A stretch of 64,000 nt of DNA from Lingula anatina (taxonomy: Eukaryota > Brachiopoda > Lingulata > Lingulida > Lingulidae). The notes beneath the pieces were generated by a model. It was given only the letters and a program-made list of their open reading frames with translations, did no database searches and was not told where the DNA came from. The stretch lies in NCBI RefSeq assembly GCF_001039355.2, contig NW_019775858.1, positions 679,062 through 743,061 on the forward strand, read 5' to 3'. Shown one piece after another: positions 1-56,200 of this stretch. Position 1 is the stretch's first letter; every line of letters starts with the position of its first letter. A program made the position numbers and the translations under genes.

Positions 1-2200
1 TGCCATTTATAGTGAAACGCAAAATAATAAATAAAGAAACTTGGCAGTAATGCTGACCTGTTACAAAAATAGAGTCGTTTCTTTGGCGCGTGGTTTTTAG
101 ACACTACTAAGTTTACATCTTGAATGTGACTTGCCAGAACACCCTGTTGTGATATTGTGCGTTACAATGAATAAAAAAGGGGTAATCCTGCGGAAACGAG
201 GTCATTTACTGATCTCAGCGTGCATACTGGATGACTTTGTTTAGACTAGCCACTATGTATTTTCACCAAAGAGGAATATATATATATATATACCTTACCA
301 CCACCCAAAGGCACGCGGCGGGTCAACGTGACCTGATGAACCATGCGTCGCCAGCGTGTTCGGTTGAGCAACACTCCCTGTTTGCACTCAACTTGGCTTT
401 TTTTACCAACTTCTCTCGGTGGCAGTTTTAACTAGTTAACTAAATATGTGTCCCAAGGTTTTTAAATTTACTGAATTATTCAAAATTGTCGCTTAATTTT
501 AAAGAAGTTTTTTTTAACTGCACCTTCAAACCTCTTTATTTCTCGTCCATTATCAACCTGGCTTCATCTTTCATTTAAAACACTAAGCACTTATATCCAA
601 ACACCGTTTCAAGAGTTAATTAATTCCAGTAATTCTGAGCGAAACCCAAGCTTTAGGCGACTTCTCAGCTAGTTTACTTGCTTTGTAGGTGGTATATTGT
701 ACTCGTACGTACGATTTGAAATACATGTACGACCCCTTAACTTATATCAATAAAAATCGATTTGAGCAAGGATAATGCCACCATTATATTGATATATTTA
801 AACGATCGTCAGAAGAGGGAAAGTAGTCATCGCAACGCAGATCGTTGACATCCCGCCAAAGAGTTCAATACTAATGCTCCGAAAAGTATGACATAATTTG
901 TACACGGGCAGCTCCTATGTCTATTTACCAAAGTTGTTGTTTGTTTGCCAATGTTACGGTACTCATTACGCGTAGATCCATTGTTTTATATGTTATTAAC
1001 AACAGGGAAACACCTGAAAACAGATTCATTACTAATATTTTGTTTAAGTCATTGTAGTAAAAAATGATTGAAATACCTATTTTGATTTTTCTTTCCTTTC
1101 TACATCACATATTTTGGCTTATTATATTCCCAGCATATCACTTGATTAATATAATTGCATTACATATGAAAAAGTCACATCCCCAGGCACTTACTATTTA
1201 AGATTACTCCAGTTTTCACTATACGGACTCGTTTTCCTAGCTACTTAGTTCTATAGGATAACTACACTTAAAACGTTTTTATTTGCCTTGCTTGTATTTC
1301 TCTTAATATTTTTTAATTATTCGCCCCTTTGTTCGTAACCCACTTTGAAATAACTTATTCATAATTCAATGACTTGGTGAATAGAGAGTGAAAAGAAGGT
1401 GAGATTAAGCTTTTTTTAAGCGACGCGGCTAAAACGAGTGCTTAGTCGCCGACGGGATTTCCAGCACTAAAATAGCAGCCTGAATATTTGTTTGGATTGA
1501 GTAATGGTTGCCAAGCTGGCTTGAACGCGTAACCCCTCGGACAAGAATCAATATAAGTGTATAGATTACGGACAGCGCATAGCGAATAGATGATTTTCCC
1601 ATGTCACAATAACCTCTTGCGCATCTTATTGCCAATCAATCACAGTCGAAGGTCTTTGAAAATCCTATTCACTAGGCAATGAAGTACATAAATCGACAAA
1701 AGAACGACACAGATGACCTGAACTCCTTTACAATGTCGGTTTCACGCTCTTTTGAATATGAAAAGCGTATTTGTTTGATCAGTGAATGCATGGATACAAA
1801 CGCAAACGAGGTTGGCCGCTTCAATGAGAGCCATCGTAGAAATTATAGTAGCAGTGCAATATTTACACGATATAATTTGGGTAAAATTATGTAACTAATA
1901 TGTTGCTTTTGAATTTTAAAGTCGTACAGGACCGAAAAACGCTTTAAAAGTACAAATGAGAGAGAAAAGCGTATCGATAAATTAATCTGTTTAATTGCGT
2001 AACACAGCTGCCCAGTGTGACGTCAAATTGACCGAGATTGACCACTGGGAAATACCCAGCTCTCCAAAATAAGGACTTGTACTGTTTTGATTGTTGCTCA
2101 CCACAGCAACCGCTTAATCACTTAATCGTTAAGTAATATTTAAGACTCTAATTAGAAGTGGGGGATTCCGCATGCTAAAAATAGACTAAGGGCTTTGAGA
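1..2200. other. upstream intergenic DNA, no gene seen
   Basis: This AT-rich stretch lies before gene 1. The open frames in it are short (under 75 residues), lack family motifs and do not join into an exon chain. A short TA run sits near 278-293. I see no RNA gene or transposon termini. Confidence 0.6.
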
Positions 2201-2270
2201 GTTGCTATTGGATCGCGGCCGGGCTAGGTACATATAAAAATATGGCATACCCGCTGGATAAAGCCATTCG
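2018..2270 (+). promoter_or_regulatory. putative promoter of ABCC gene 1
   Basis: A palindromic cAMP-response-element core, TGACGTCA, lies at 2018-2025. A TATAAAA box lies at 2233-2239, about 200 nt before the start codon at 2441. A start site would be expected near 2262-2270, leaving a 5' UTR of about 170-180 nt without an intron. Both motifs are seen directly; their function is inferred from position only. Confidence 0.45.
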
Positions 2271-2440
2271 CTCTCTAACAGCCAAGGGAGTTAAACTGAC
2301 TGTGGTCGTTGTTCTTAAAGAAATATATTTTGACTAGTTTTTTATATGTTTAACTGCTGCTTAGGAAGATAAAGTTAAAAGAAAGGAAAGAAAACGAGAT
2401 AAACTTGACTCAGCAGCGACACCGCAGTGACGGAGACGTA

Positions 2441-17449
<15,009 letters not shown>

Positions 17450-18020
17450 AACTGAAGATATTTTAAGAAAATGGATATTAACCCACAATACCAAATGAAG
17501 GACTTCCATTTCAGTGTCAGAAGCAAATGCAAGACTTACCATGACATGAAAATAATTAACCAACCCAAATAAATACTCTTATATTTTACTAAGATATTGA
17601 ACTTAACTCAGAAGTCATATTACCAAACTAAAAAAAAACATATGCACCTACTATAGCGCCTTACGTGTTCAATGGGTAAACTTTTTGATACAGTGTGTAT
17701 GTAATCACACGATATTACAAACAGAAGAGATCCGTCTCTTTGGCAACTGTCATCACCCACTTAACCATACCAATATAATCTACATACTGTACATATATCT
17801 GACTTTAGTCAGTCTAGTTTTTTCAAATGGTACATCTCTGGTTGTAGTGATGATATTGGTTTGTTAAAAAAGCAGCCTTTTTTGCAAAACTTTTTTTATA
17901 TCTGTATGCCAAATGTATACACTTGCCATTACACTGTACAATTAATTTTTTTTGAAGTCACTCAGGATTAACACAGGAAATCATTTATTTGTTAATAAAA
18001 GAATATTGTGCATCTGAAGT
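17450..18020 (+). other. 3' UTR of gene 1 with poly(A) signals
   Basis: AATAAA hexamers lie at about 17568 and at 17994-17999. The second is followed within about 20 nt by a TG/T-rich stretch suited to cleavage near 18015-18030. This gives a 3' UTR of roughly 0.55 kb. The sites are seen; their use is inferred. Confidence 0.45.
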
Positions 18021-19498
18021 TGCCTTGTTTTACTTGAAATACATAAATTGAAGCATGAGCTTGAAGAGCTATTGGTATCCTGCTTTTGCAGGAAAAAAAG
18101 AAACTAATCTCCTCTAGTTGGAATCATAAAACATGACTCTAAGATGGTGGTGCACCAAAGCTGATTTCAAGGCCTTTTCATGTTTTAGATAAAAGTTATT
18201 ATAATAAATCACACTGTTTATGTAAAAGTGGCCATAATTGCAAATTGTATGATGACACAAGTCCATGGCAACTGTAAGTAATATAAGTATATAGTAATAC
18301 AGTTTTGACTCAGTTTCCTAACCAATCCCTGTTCAAGTAAAAATGCATGCAAATAGAATTGTAAATTTAAATGCAGTAGTAATTTTTGACTTAAACAACT
18401 GGGCCAGGTTTTGTCCAGGTTTCCAGTTGTTTATACACAGGTTCCTTTTTTTTTCAATTCCAAATATGGGAGTATTGCACCTCAACAATCTCCAACACAT
18501 ACTGAATGGAAAGGTAAGGGGATTAATAACGAATACAAATTTTACATTTGCATCATGATACAGCAGTTCAAATTCAATTGTTTGGCATTCAAGATCCTGA
18601 ACTGGAGGCTCGAAATGACAAACTGCTAATTCATTAAAAAGGCCTGGGATTGGTTTGATCAGCTGCCAGAAAAAAGTGTGCCCAAGCATGCTAAGTCATG
18701 ACAATTGTCCGACAGTTGTCTACTACCTTTGGTGACTAAATTTGGTGACTACTGTTAACCAATCACCAAATTTGACATTTTTATACCATGACATATTCCC
18801 ATGCCTTTTAAGTCGACAATCTGATGAACAGATTTCTGTACAGAAGGTTACAAGATGTATTCGCAACACTTAAATATACTTTCAAGAAGGAAAACAATAC
18901 AACAGCAGCAAACCATTCCATTTTCCATATTTAATTTTCAGGCAATAAAAGCTATAATGTGCTACCAACAGAACAATCAAACTAAAACCACTTGATTAAA
19001 AAATAAATAAAAACAAACAGCACGACTAGTATCTTCTACTTGCACACAAACTATTACAGACATTTTTTTAAACAAAAAATTGAAGCTTCTTTATGACAAA
19101 ATACAGGGTAGTTGAACATAACGTAAGCTTTTAATGACACCTTTAAAAGCAAGTATTATGTCCATTTTTTTGTGATATATGACAACTCACTGAATATAAC
19201 ATGAAAATGAGAGAAATAAAACTAAATATCTAACCAAAGCATTTTGCCTTCAAGTTAAAATTAATTGGCAGTCTTTCATACATAATGGGCTTTATTCAAA
19301 CATAAAGAAACTTTAACATTTAAAATACTTATATGATAATAATAATGATTTCTTAAGAGAAAATAAAACATTCTAATTATTAAATGAAATCAATACAAGC
19401 ATACAAGCGTTTTTCTTTTGACTCATCATAAAATATACAACAAATGCAAGTGGCAGGAGACTTATGCAAAAAGTATACAAATATATATTATAAAATAG

Positions 19499-19510
19499 CC
19501 CCCCCCCCCC

Positions 19511-19543
<33 letters not shown>
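19499..19543. repeat. poly(C)-poly(A) homopolymer run
   Basis: About a dozen C followed by about thirty A. Such runs are error-prone in sequencing and assembly. Confidence 0.9.
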
Positions 19544-19547
<4 letters not shown>

Positions 19548-20509
19548 AAGAAAATTTGAAAAATATAAATGAAAGTAACAAAAAAGTCTTGTAACAGAAA
19601 AATACAATATACAGTTGATACATAACCATATATAATCACTTAACATTGCTTAATCATAGATTATAATCATTAAATGATTGAATAACATTTAAATACCAGT
19701 GCATTTCAAAAAAAGTTTCCTTCAAATCAATCTTTACAATACTAATAAAGAGAGATTATCAAGAGTACAAATTTAACTACAATTTATCATTATTAACATA
19801 TCAAAAAACTTAATTTAAGGGCACAGACTATGGTATGAGCAATAGGGCAGTGTACATACACATTGTAATTACTTTATATCTTGATTTTTTAAGTAATCAT
19901 AATTTACATATCTACATAAAAAAACTGCATGTACAGTTTGAAATGGTTATAATTTATAAACCATTATAAATATTCAAAAAGCAATGTTTTAATCTAATCA
20001 AAACCAACATCTCTTCTCGATTACCTAATACCTAATATTTTTTTATATTGAACCTAATATATTGTTCTCAACAACACATTTTGTTTTTAGAATGAAATCA
20101 TTGTCATTACCTGCCACATTTTAGCAAGTCATCTAATTACATATGCTATTAGCTCACCATTAGCAGGGAGTCAAAACCCTTAATACTGTCCCCCATCAAT
20201 GCTATTGAGGTCAGTTAACAATCTGACTGGATTCTAAGACTGAACTACTAATTGTTATCTATCAGTCAGGTGGGATGACTTGTACAAAGACATGTTTACA
20301 TGCTTGAATGGCAAATAAAAAATGATCGCTGATAGTAAGCTTGTCTGTAACCAGAATTAACCAAACAAAGCTTACACAGGTATGTGCTCATTCTTGCACT
20401 ATGAAGTGACTGACAGTTTCCAAGTCCCCAAGATAAGATACTATAATTCTGCCCTAGCTCACTCCTTCACAAATATAGTTGGTAGTAATTTACATATACC
20501 TGAACATAC

Positions 20510-20640
20510 AGAGGTATTTGGGGTTAAGTGCCCTTTCCAAGGACCAAAAAAAAAAAAAAAAAAAAAAAAAAAAACGGGGGTTGAACCCAAAATATCTGTG
20601 CCATGAGCTCTTGACTAGTGACACCCATACCTGAATAGTC
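20510..20640. repeat. possible dispersed repeat fragment with poly(A) tract
   Basis: The text GGGGTTAAGTGCCCTTTCC, a 29-nt poly(A) tract (20546-20574) and GGGTTGAACCC followed by a gagctcttgactagtgac-type end resemble a short repeat widespread in marine animal genomes. The same end follows the N at 23859. I identify it from remembered resemblance only, so the family is not named. Confidence 0.35.
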
Positions 20641-20944
20641 GGTCTACCCTGCAAATCCTCTTTCATATACATATACATGTACTTGCCTGTAAGAGGCTTC
20701 ATGTACACAACTATAAACATGATTAAATATATATGTATTGTAACAATGAAAACTATTTGAAAAAAAAACAAAACTGAAAATGTCATATCCAAAAATGTCT
20801 TCTCAAAAAACAAGAAAATCAATTCCACATCATTCTGATTTATGCTGTAATTAGCTCTTGACTCATATCAGCTTCATCATAATGTCCCCAAGCCCAGTCA
20901 GTCTTTGTCTTCTTAAAAGTAGTTATAGAAAATCTTGAGAGCTT

Positions 20945-23857
<2,913 letters not shown>

Positions 23858-23858
23858 G

Positions 23859-23859
23859 N
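23859..23859. other. single-N contig junction
   Basis: One N at 23859 separates the two copies of the gene 2 3' cassette. The left copy stops and the right copy begins exactly here. A one-base gap is what some scaffolders write when the estimated gap is zero or negative, meaning that the contigs overlap. Confidence 0.85.
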
Positions 23860-24238
23860 CAGGGGTTGAACCCAAAATATCTGTGCCATGAGCTCTTGAC
23901 TAGTGACACCCATACCTGAATTGTCAGTCTACCCTGCAAATCCTGTTTCATATACATATACATGTATTTGCCTGTAAGAGGCTTCATGTACACAACTATA
24001 AACATGATTAAATATATATGTATTGTAACAATGAAAACTATTTGAAAAAAAAAAAAAAAAAACAAAACTGAAAATGTCATATCCAAAAATGTCTTCTCCA
24101 AAAACAAGAAAATCAATTCAACATCATTCTGATTTATGCTGTAATTAGCTCTTGACTCATATCAGCTTCACCATTATGTCCCCAAGCCCAGTCAGTCTTT
24201 GTCTTCTTAAAAGTACATGTAGACAATCTTGAGAGCTT

Positions 24239-48457
<24,219 letters not shown>

Positions 48458-48830
48458 TTTAACGGTTTACTGCCGCTGATACTGGTTGTTTTCCTTAATG
48501 TCATGTACCTTCAGTGCTCACTCGCTAACCCGCACCTGCTCCACTGAAGCAAGTAAAAATTCAGTAAGATTCTATCTATCTATAGCTTAATAATGTGGTT
48601 TTGCATAGAATAATGCATTGATAAATAAAGATATAATGTAAAATAGTAATTTTAAGCCATTAACTTAAATATGTGAGGCAATCAAAACATATCATTTATT
48701 TTGTTTTCATCTCATAGTTATGACGATTAACGCGCGTTTGGGCATAACGTGTCACCAAAGGTCAAATTTACGAGCTCAGCACAACAGTGCATGAGAGGAG
48801 GTCGTGCGGATAAGCTGCTATTATACTTGG
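48458..48830. promoter_or_regulatory. head-to-head interval, probable shared promoter of ABCC gene 2 and FOXRED2-like gene
   Basis: The gene 2 start codon (48457, minus) and a good donor CTTG|GTAAGT at 48829/48830 (plus) are under 400 nt apart. That donor could end the noncoding first exon of the FOXRED2-like gene, whose coding exon is preceded by an acceptor at 50241. The interval is richer in CpG than its surroundings and has AAAGGTCA at 48757-48764, a nuclear-receptor monomer-type site. I see no TATA box. Transcript ends are inferred. Confidence 0.45.
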
Positions 48831-50241
48831 TAAGTTTGCGTCTGTTATAAAACAGCTTTGTGCCGCCGTCCCTTTTTCGCCAACCGGTTTAAGTATCACC
48901 AAACCGACGCACGATGAGAAGGGGTAGAATCAAGTGATATTTATGTAGTTTTTAATAAGTAAACAACATTTTGACGGAAACATTTTAAACTTTGAGTATC
49001 TGGCTCTCACACGGATGTAAATTAACAAGAATATTTTTCTGTGCTAGGTCAGCATGTTTTGGTTAAATTTCACAAAAAAACTGGCAAAATAGACGATAAG
49101 ACGCAGAAGTTTTGTTTTCACTACTCTGTTGGCAGTTTGCAGAGATAAAAAAAATATTTTTTTTAGTCGGGTTTATGGTTCAGAAATAAATGTGATGTTG
49201 ATAAAAATTCCTACCAGGAAGTGTGATTAGAAAAAGGCTGTTAAGTGAAATACGTGTGTCAAAACACATACCCCAGTAGAAAATATACAGTTTATCATCT
49301 CTCTTACTCCATATGTTGAAAAGATGTTCATTAAAAAAAGCCAATTGAATACCAATACGTGTATCAGTAGTATCAGATATACATGTATATGTTGTAACAA
49401 CAAATGATATTTAGGAATGGGTTATGAGGGTTAGTTGGCTTCTAATGAAGAACGGTTAATTAATATTTTGAACTGGCTGACAGCTACAGCAATTGTTTCA
49501 GATTTCTAGAAGATTGAGATTTTGTTGGGAGATCAATTTACTTTATTCATGGTGAATAAACTTTAAAATGTGCATGCCAGAATTAATTTGTAATTTTTAG
49601 AACATTTATTTTCATCAATTTTAACTAGTTTCAACAACCAAAGGAGAAAGCTGTTTGAAATTAGATTTTTTGAGATTACGGAAGACATATCCTGTTGCCT
49701 ACTAAATTGTAGATGGGCTATTGTCAGTACCTACTGTACATTTAATTGGGGAGCTTACTATAATTGTGTTCCACCATCTAGCACAAGTCATAGTTGTGTT
49801 CTGGATATGAAAAAAAAAGAAGATTAACCCGCATCTGCCTTTCCAGGTGTGCAATTTGTCAGTCTACTACATGTCACTTGTATTTTTTTCTCTTTTTTGT
49901 ACCTGTTGATAGTGGAATGCCTATTGACATTTTGGCAAAAAAAAAAAAATAAATAAAAGGATAAATATGTAAAAAAAAAAAATTGGGAAAAAGAAAAATT
50001 TTATAACTCATACTTTAAAAAGTCAAAAAAAATTTCCTATATTTTGGCCAAAAAATTATATTAGTTTTGTGTTGTTTCCAAAACCCATTTCAGTGGTCAA
50101 ATGTATCTAGGTTAGGATGCCACATTTTATTAGCACATGTAAATACATTGCCAGGTTCCCAAGTCAAAATTACATATGTCATATATATAGCTCGTGCTCA
50201 TAATTTGAACATTTTGAAATGATCTGGTTTTGTACTTTCAG
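48830..50241 (+). other. probable 5' UTR intron of the FOXRED2-like gene
   Basis: GTAAGT at 48830 and a pyrimidine-rich acceptor ...GTACTTTCAG ending at 50241, 11 nt before the start codon, fit one intron. No coding potential seen inside. Confidence 0.45.
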
Positions 50242-50252
50242 GAAAAGAAAAG

Positions 50253-53200
50253 ATGTTGACAAACACCTCGGGTTTTCTCTCCAAGTGTGTGCTGTTAGTT
50301 TTGCTGTGCCTTGTGTCTGGGTCCAGTCAAAGCTTCCATGAGTACTGTATTGTAGGAGCTGGGCCTGGTGGTCTACAACTTGGATATTTCCTCAAGACCA
50401 GCAACAGAGATTATGTCATCTTTGAAAGAAATAATGTATCAGGTCAGTTATTGTATCTATACATAGTCAAGTAAACGAATTAATTAGCAAATCGTGCAGC
50501 ACTTTTGGATTCTTGCAAAAGTACAGTATTGTGTATTATTGACTGCTGAGAATATTTTGCTAATCAAAAAAAAAAAAAATCCATTGTCTTTATCCAGTGT
50601 AAATTATCTCAAGCATTAGGCAAACATTTTATATAGTAGTCTAGTGCTTATCAGTGTTATTTAAAGAATTTTTGCATTCAAAATGTCAGAAGGAGAAGAT
50701 AAAGCCTGGCAGTGGTGATAAAAGAAATACCTTGGCTATACTATAGCTATAATCCAATAGACCTACCCTAATGGATGATCATAATGGTGAAGACAGCTTT
50801 GCTTCAAGACCTGTTATTATTTTCTTTTCTTGGCATACATCTTTTTTAATGATATACTTTCCATGTCTGAGAAAAGAAAGAAAACATGAGGTAAAATGAG
50901 TTAAGTGCTTGAAGGGGAGGTAAATGCCTTGACAAGAAATCACAAAACTGTTGTAACTTTGCCATAAGGCAGAAATGTATGTTTTGTCATTGAGAACAAA
51001 AAATATATTATATGCAGTGGAAAAAAACAACACTGTGTAATTATTTTGATAAAATTGTAGATAATTTGCAATAAATTGCCACTTTGCCCACTCAGTTGTT
51101 GAATGTGGGTTGGTCTGATCATTTGAATGTTTTTTGAAAGTATGTAAAAAAGGTGTGCTATTTATTGGATTTATCTTTGTAAAAGCTGTCATTTGATACA
51201 GCTGACATCTTGTTGTAGTTTTTTCATCAATATATCTTAAAGATAAAATCATATCAATTCTTAACAAATAGATCTTTTTTACATTCTTGAAATAACCTGT
51301 TTTGATTAATTACTTCATTAAGCCATTCACCTTTTTTTCACAACAGAACAATATATTTCCTGAAACAGTTTCCATAAAGTGTATTTTCCTGAAATATAAT
51401 TGATTGTCAGAAAATGCAATTTTGTATCTATTTTTTTCATGTTCTTATGATCATCATCCACCTGCATGCTTCATATGTACTTTCTGCATTAAAAGGTGTT
51501 ATATTTCAGATATCAGATTATGTAGTATATCGACTTTTTTCAAGTTGAAATTTCGTAGCAAAATAAGCATACAGAAATTTGTCTGGAAGTGCAGAAAAAG
51601 TCTAGTAAAATTTTATCCTTTTTTGAGTATTAAATAAAAGAGGTTAAGTGTGATGTTTTTTATCCTTTTTTAGGTTCCTTTTTCACAAAATATCCTCGTC
51701 ATGACATGTTAATCAGCATAAACAAGAGAAACACTGGGAAAACCAACAAAGAATTCAATCTTCGTCACGACTGGAACTCTCTCATCAGTCACGATGAAAG
51801 CTTACAGGTGCGCCATTATTCCAAAGTGATGTTTCCACACAGAGAGGTGTTGGTAAAGTACTTGGGTGACTATCAGAGGAAACTGGGAATCAATGTTCAG
51901 TATAATGTGGATGTCCACAATATCAGGAAACGCAGTGACACGGGGTTGTTTTCTATGGAGGATCAGCGCGGGAATGCATACAGTTGCAAGTAAGTATTTT
52001 TTTCTTTTTCTAAGATACCCTTTTCCATTTAATATGAATTTGAATAATTCCATGAATTTTTATGCTTGTGAAACAGTATACATCTTATCTTTTTTTCATG
52101 AACTATATGAATGCAATGTGAGATGTGGATTTTATTAGATTTCTTTGTTATAAATTATCAGTTTATGTTCTGAGTTATGGACATAGAGGTTTGAAACTTG
52201 AGGATGTGAATAATAATGTTAGAAGTCAGTTGCCAGGCAAGTATCACTTCATAAGTCCATAGCTAACTTCACTACAAAATTTGTAAGTACTTTGAACTTT
52301 ATTTTACATACAGCATTTCATTTGTGGAAACTTAATAACATAAATACATTCTTTGAAGGGAGTTGTGCAAAAAAGGTCTTTGGCAGTTTTCAAAATAAAT
52401 AGGATAATTTTAAATGGTATGTTATGCATTGATAAAATATTTAAACTTCAAGTTGAAGAGAATGGAGTATCTTTTAAGGGTGTCCCAAACTGATTGCAAA
52501 TGTAAAATCTAACAGATTTGAATAGTGTGCATGCAGCAAAGTTGCATGAAATTGGTCTATTGTTGAAGAATTTACATTTCATGTTGTATATTATTACTTG
52601 ATAATGCACAGCATATGTAACTATAATTTACATTGTCACCAGCTGCCTTTGATGTTTTATATATGATTTCATAATGTATGAACCTCCATATAACATGCAG
52701 CTTCTGATACTCCAATGTTTTTATGGAGCTGATAATAAAGGTGTTCTGATTGTCTGAATGCCCTGATTGTTAGATATTTTTAACCATGTGAAAAGATTCC
52801 GAAGTTCATATTTGAAGAGACAGGGAATCTGGCTGGCTGGGTTTTCATTTTAGAGCTCCAGAGATAAAGCGTGGTCTATTAAAACAATTTTGACTTTTTT
52901 ATACATAAGTAAAGTAATTGTTGCTCAGCTCCCAATACACACCAGTATGTGATAGATCATTGAATGTTTGTACAGTAATTTCATATTCAGTTCTGTTCAT
53001 ATCCTTATTCTGATGAAATGGCCTTATGTATATTGACTTTTTTGGTCATATTAAGCAAGAATGAAAAAATATATTTTAACCCATTTTTTGTCCACTTGAA
53101 AGATACTGTGATCATTCATGGAAGTAGAATGCAACCCAAGTAAAAATAGACGTGGATTATTTTGTATGTTTCACCCTTGTGTTGGTTACATACACTTTGC

Positions 53201-56200
53201 TGACTCGTGATGTATCTATTATTACCCTTCACAAATAATTGAAGTTTGACTCAGTTGTAATGAAACTGTTGGTCATTTTCATTCCACACTGTTGAAATTT
53301 AAAATATAGTCCCTGTGATACAGGATATTTGATAAAGGATCAGTCCTATTCCACATGCATTTCAATAAAGAATGATACACGTCATCATTTTATTTTGGCC
53401 ATCTGCACTATCAAACAGGAAGGAATAACCATTTCTACAAAACTTGTAATGCAAAACCTAATGCAATATGAATTGATGAAAAGAATTTATCAGGTCCAAC
53501 TGTCCGTGCAGGTGTCCTTTGCAATATAATGTTCACTCTGCCCAGGGAATCGGTTAACCAAAAATTCTTATTTAGCATTTTCATATTGTCTTTTGTGTTT
53601 TGTCCATGTGGAAAATTATATATCATTCATGGCTGAGTGAATTTGGATGGAATGACTGAGAAGACCCAAGTAGTATAGCATGATTGGTAACCTCATTTAC
53701 TAGAAGTAATGGTTAAAAAAAAATCATTATTTCGCTTGAAATGATACTTAATGAAAAATGAACACCAGCCTTTGGCTCAATTAAAGCAAATGATAGGAAT
53801 CCATTTACTGAACAACAATTACCATTAAGTATTCTTTGTGTGAGATAAAACTCACCCAAGCGATATATGCCAGCACAGATCAGGCATCATCGAGAGGATT
53901 TCAAGGTATATAACTCGAGAGGGTAGCAGTGTGTTATTTGACATATGTATATACTGAGAGAAAGAGCACAAAACATTATAAAGCATTTATCGCCAAGGTC
54001 ACATACCCTGTGACATCTCTTTATATATATTTTTTGATTGGGGCCTAAGTAGAGAACATGTCTTTTTATATGCCATACCTTTCTTCCTTTCCCTTCATAA
54101 TTCAAACATGTATGTTAAACCCTTTTTATCAAAATTATATGTTTATACTGTAAAAATGAGATTTTAGTACTATACTGTATTATATGATTATGGTTTAAAT
54201 GTAGTACACTTAAAAGTATAATTCACTTTTAGGTTTGGATACAGTTGTGCACTTTTTCCTTTTGCAGAAATGTTATAATAGCCACAGGTTTACAGAAAGA
54301 ACATGTTCCACAATTTAGAGGAGTAGAGTATACAATTGGATATAATGACGTCTCAATCAACCCAGATGATTTTGAGGGGAAAAGTGTGTTGATTATTGGT
54401 AGGTTTCAGTATATTGATTGATAAAAAATAATAAAGAAGAGCAAGAAGCAACACCAGTGATGCTTCAAAAAGTTATTCATGCAACACTGTTAATATTTAT
54501 GAATACAAGATTAAAGCTATCTAAAGTGGCCACACAACCAGAAATTGATGTTTTTCCTAGAGGATGCAACACAAGTACTGCTCCAGAACATTTTGGTCCA
54601 TTTTTTTTGTGCTTACAGCATGTCACTACTTCGTTATTTTTATTGTTTAAAAAAAAAAAAAAAAAGACGGGGGACCATGTTCAAGATTCAATTTTAAAAA
54701 AAAAATTTAAAAAATTTCAAATTTAAAAAAAAACTCAAATTGATATTGGGCCAAAATTCATAATTTAGACTAGTAAACATAAAGATTTGGTGGAGTTACA
54801 ACCAATACCTACAAATACGTATGTATCTCAATGTGAAATATACTGGTGTGCCGAAATGCAAAATATATCTTTGATCTCAGATTTCAAACAAATTTTATGA
54901 ATTTTTTTCAGGACGTGGCAATTCTGCCTTTGAAGTAGCTGACAGGATCTATGGCGCCACCAACGTGATTCACATGATTGCGCGATCCAGAGTGAGGCTG
55001 TCATGGGCTACACACTATGTGGGAGATTTAAGGCAAGTTAAAGGGGCCCGCACACAGTGAGCATTTGGCGCGCGCCACTTGCGCTGTGCCATTTTCTAAT
55101 CGCGTGCGGGGCTATTTTCGTGAGATTTTTGCCTCTCGCGCGGCTGAGCAAAATATCTCACGTGTTTGATATTTTTGGTCTCTTGAGGCAAATGTCTCAG
55201 CGTGTGCGGGGTGCAAGCGCCAATTGCTCACGCCATGCCAACAATGCGCATGTGCCGGTAGCCGGAAACAAAGAAAAATGGCAGCTTCCAGCGAAGTAAA
55301 CAAAAATGTACACAGTTATAGTTAGTCTGATTGATTAACGTGGTCACCATTTGCCATTACTTTCAGAAAAAAATAATAAATATGTAATGTTTCCTTAATC
55401 ACATGATCCCACAGTTCGCGGTGCGTCCGATAGGGGCAGGCTGGGAGGCATCTCTGCTGAGCAAAGAGCGCATCGTTTGCGGGGAGCTGAGGAGCGCGAG
55501 CATCTGGCGCAGCGCAAGTGGCGCGCGCCGAATGCTCACCGTGTGTGGGCCCCTTAACTGCACCCACAGCTTTAACTGATGGTACATGTATGGCTTAGGG
55601 ACTTTTTGCAACTTGTTGATTTTGCTGTTAAACATTATGTAATATTGCATCAAAATTGACAAAATAACCTGTTCTATGCATCACTACTTTCTGTTTTTTG
55701 TCTTAACATTTGGCAGCTTTGCTGCCTTGTTTATATATTTAACAACATTGCTGGAGTAACTTATGATTTACTCCCTTAACCACTATGTATTTCATAAACT
55801 TCATATGAAAGTTATAATGTGAAATGATCCCACCTACAGGGCAGTGAATAACGGACTGTTAGACACCTACCAACTGAAATCCCTGGATGCTGTCCTGGAA
55901 GCTCCTATAGAAGAAGCTGCTTTAGTGAAAACCAAGCAGGGGAAAATTAAACTTGTTTTTTCTGCTGGAGATATGGATGAAAATCTGTTTGATAACTTTG
56001 CTATGAGAGATGATTACGATGTGGTGATAAGGTGCACTGGTTGGAAATTTGATGATGAGGTGTTTCATAAGTAAGTGTTTAAGATATGACTTTGTTGGAG
56101 ATGTAAAATGAAATGATATTTATTATCAATTATATGTCTTTAGTAATATGACATCTTTCAAACATCAGTTTTAAAAATAAAACCTAAGTTTAAGATCCCA

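Larger units (their letters stand above)
18021..20944. other. tail-to-tail region between the two ABCC genes
   Basis: About 2.9 kb of AT-rich DNA lies between the convergent genes. It should include the 3' UTR of gene 2, but I see no convincing minus-strand poly(A) signal close to the stop. It contains a C/A homopolymer run at 19499-19543 and a repeat fragment near 20510-20640. Short open frames here have no family motifs. Confidence 0.5.

Noticed and set aside
20575-20640. tRNA-like B box in GGGTTGAACCC
   Set aside because: No A box or cloverleaf could be found around it; it fits a dispersed repeat better.
50779-51267. 162-residue minus-strand frame in intron 1 of the FOXRED2-like gene
   Set aside because: Low-complexity, AT-driven composition with no recognised domain or splice context.
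55057-55662. GC-rich open frames in FOXRED2 intron 4
   Set aside because: They lie within or across the inverted repeats of the MITE; no transposase-like sequence.
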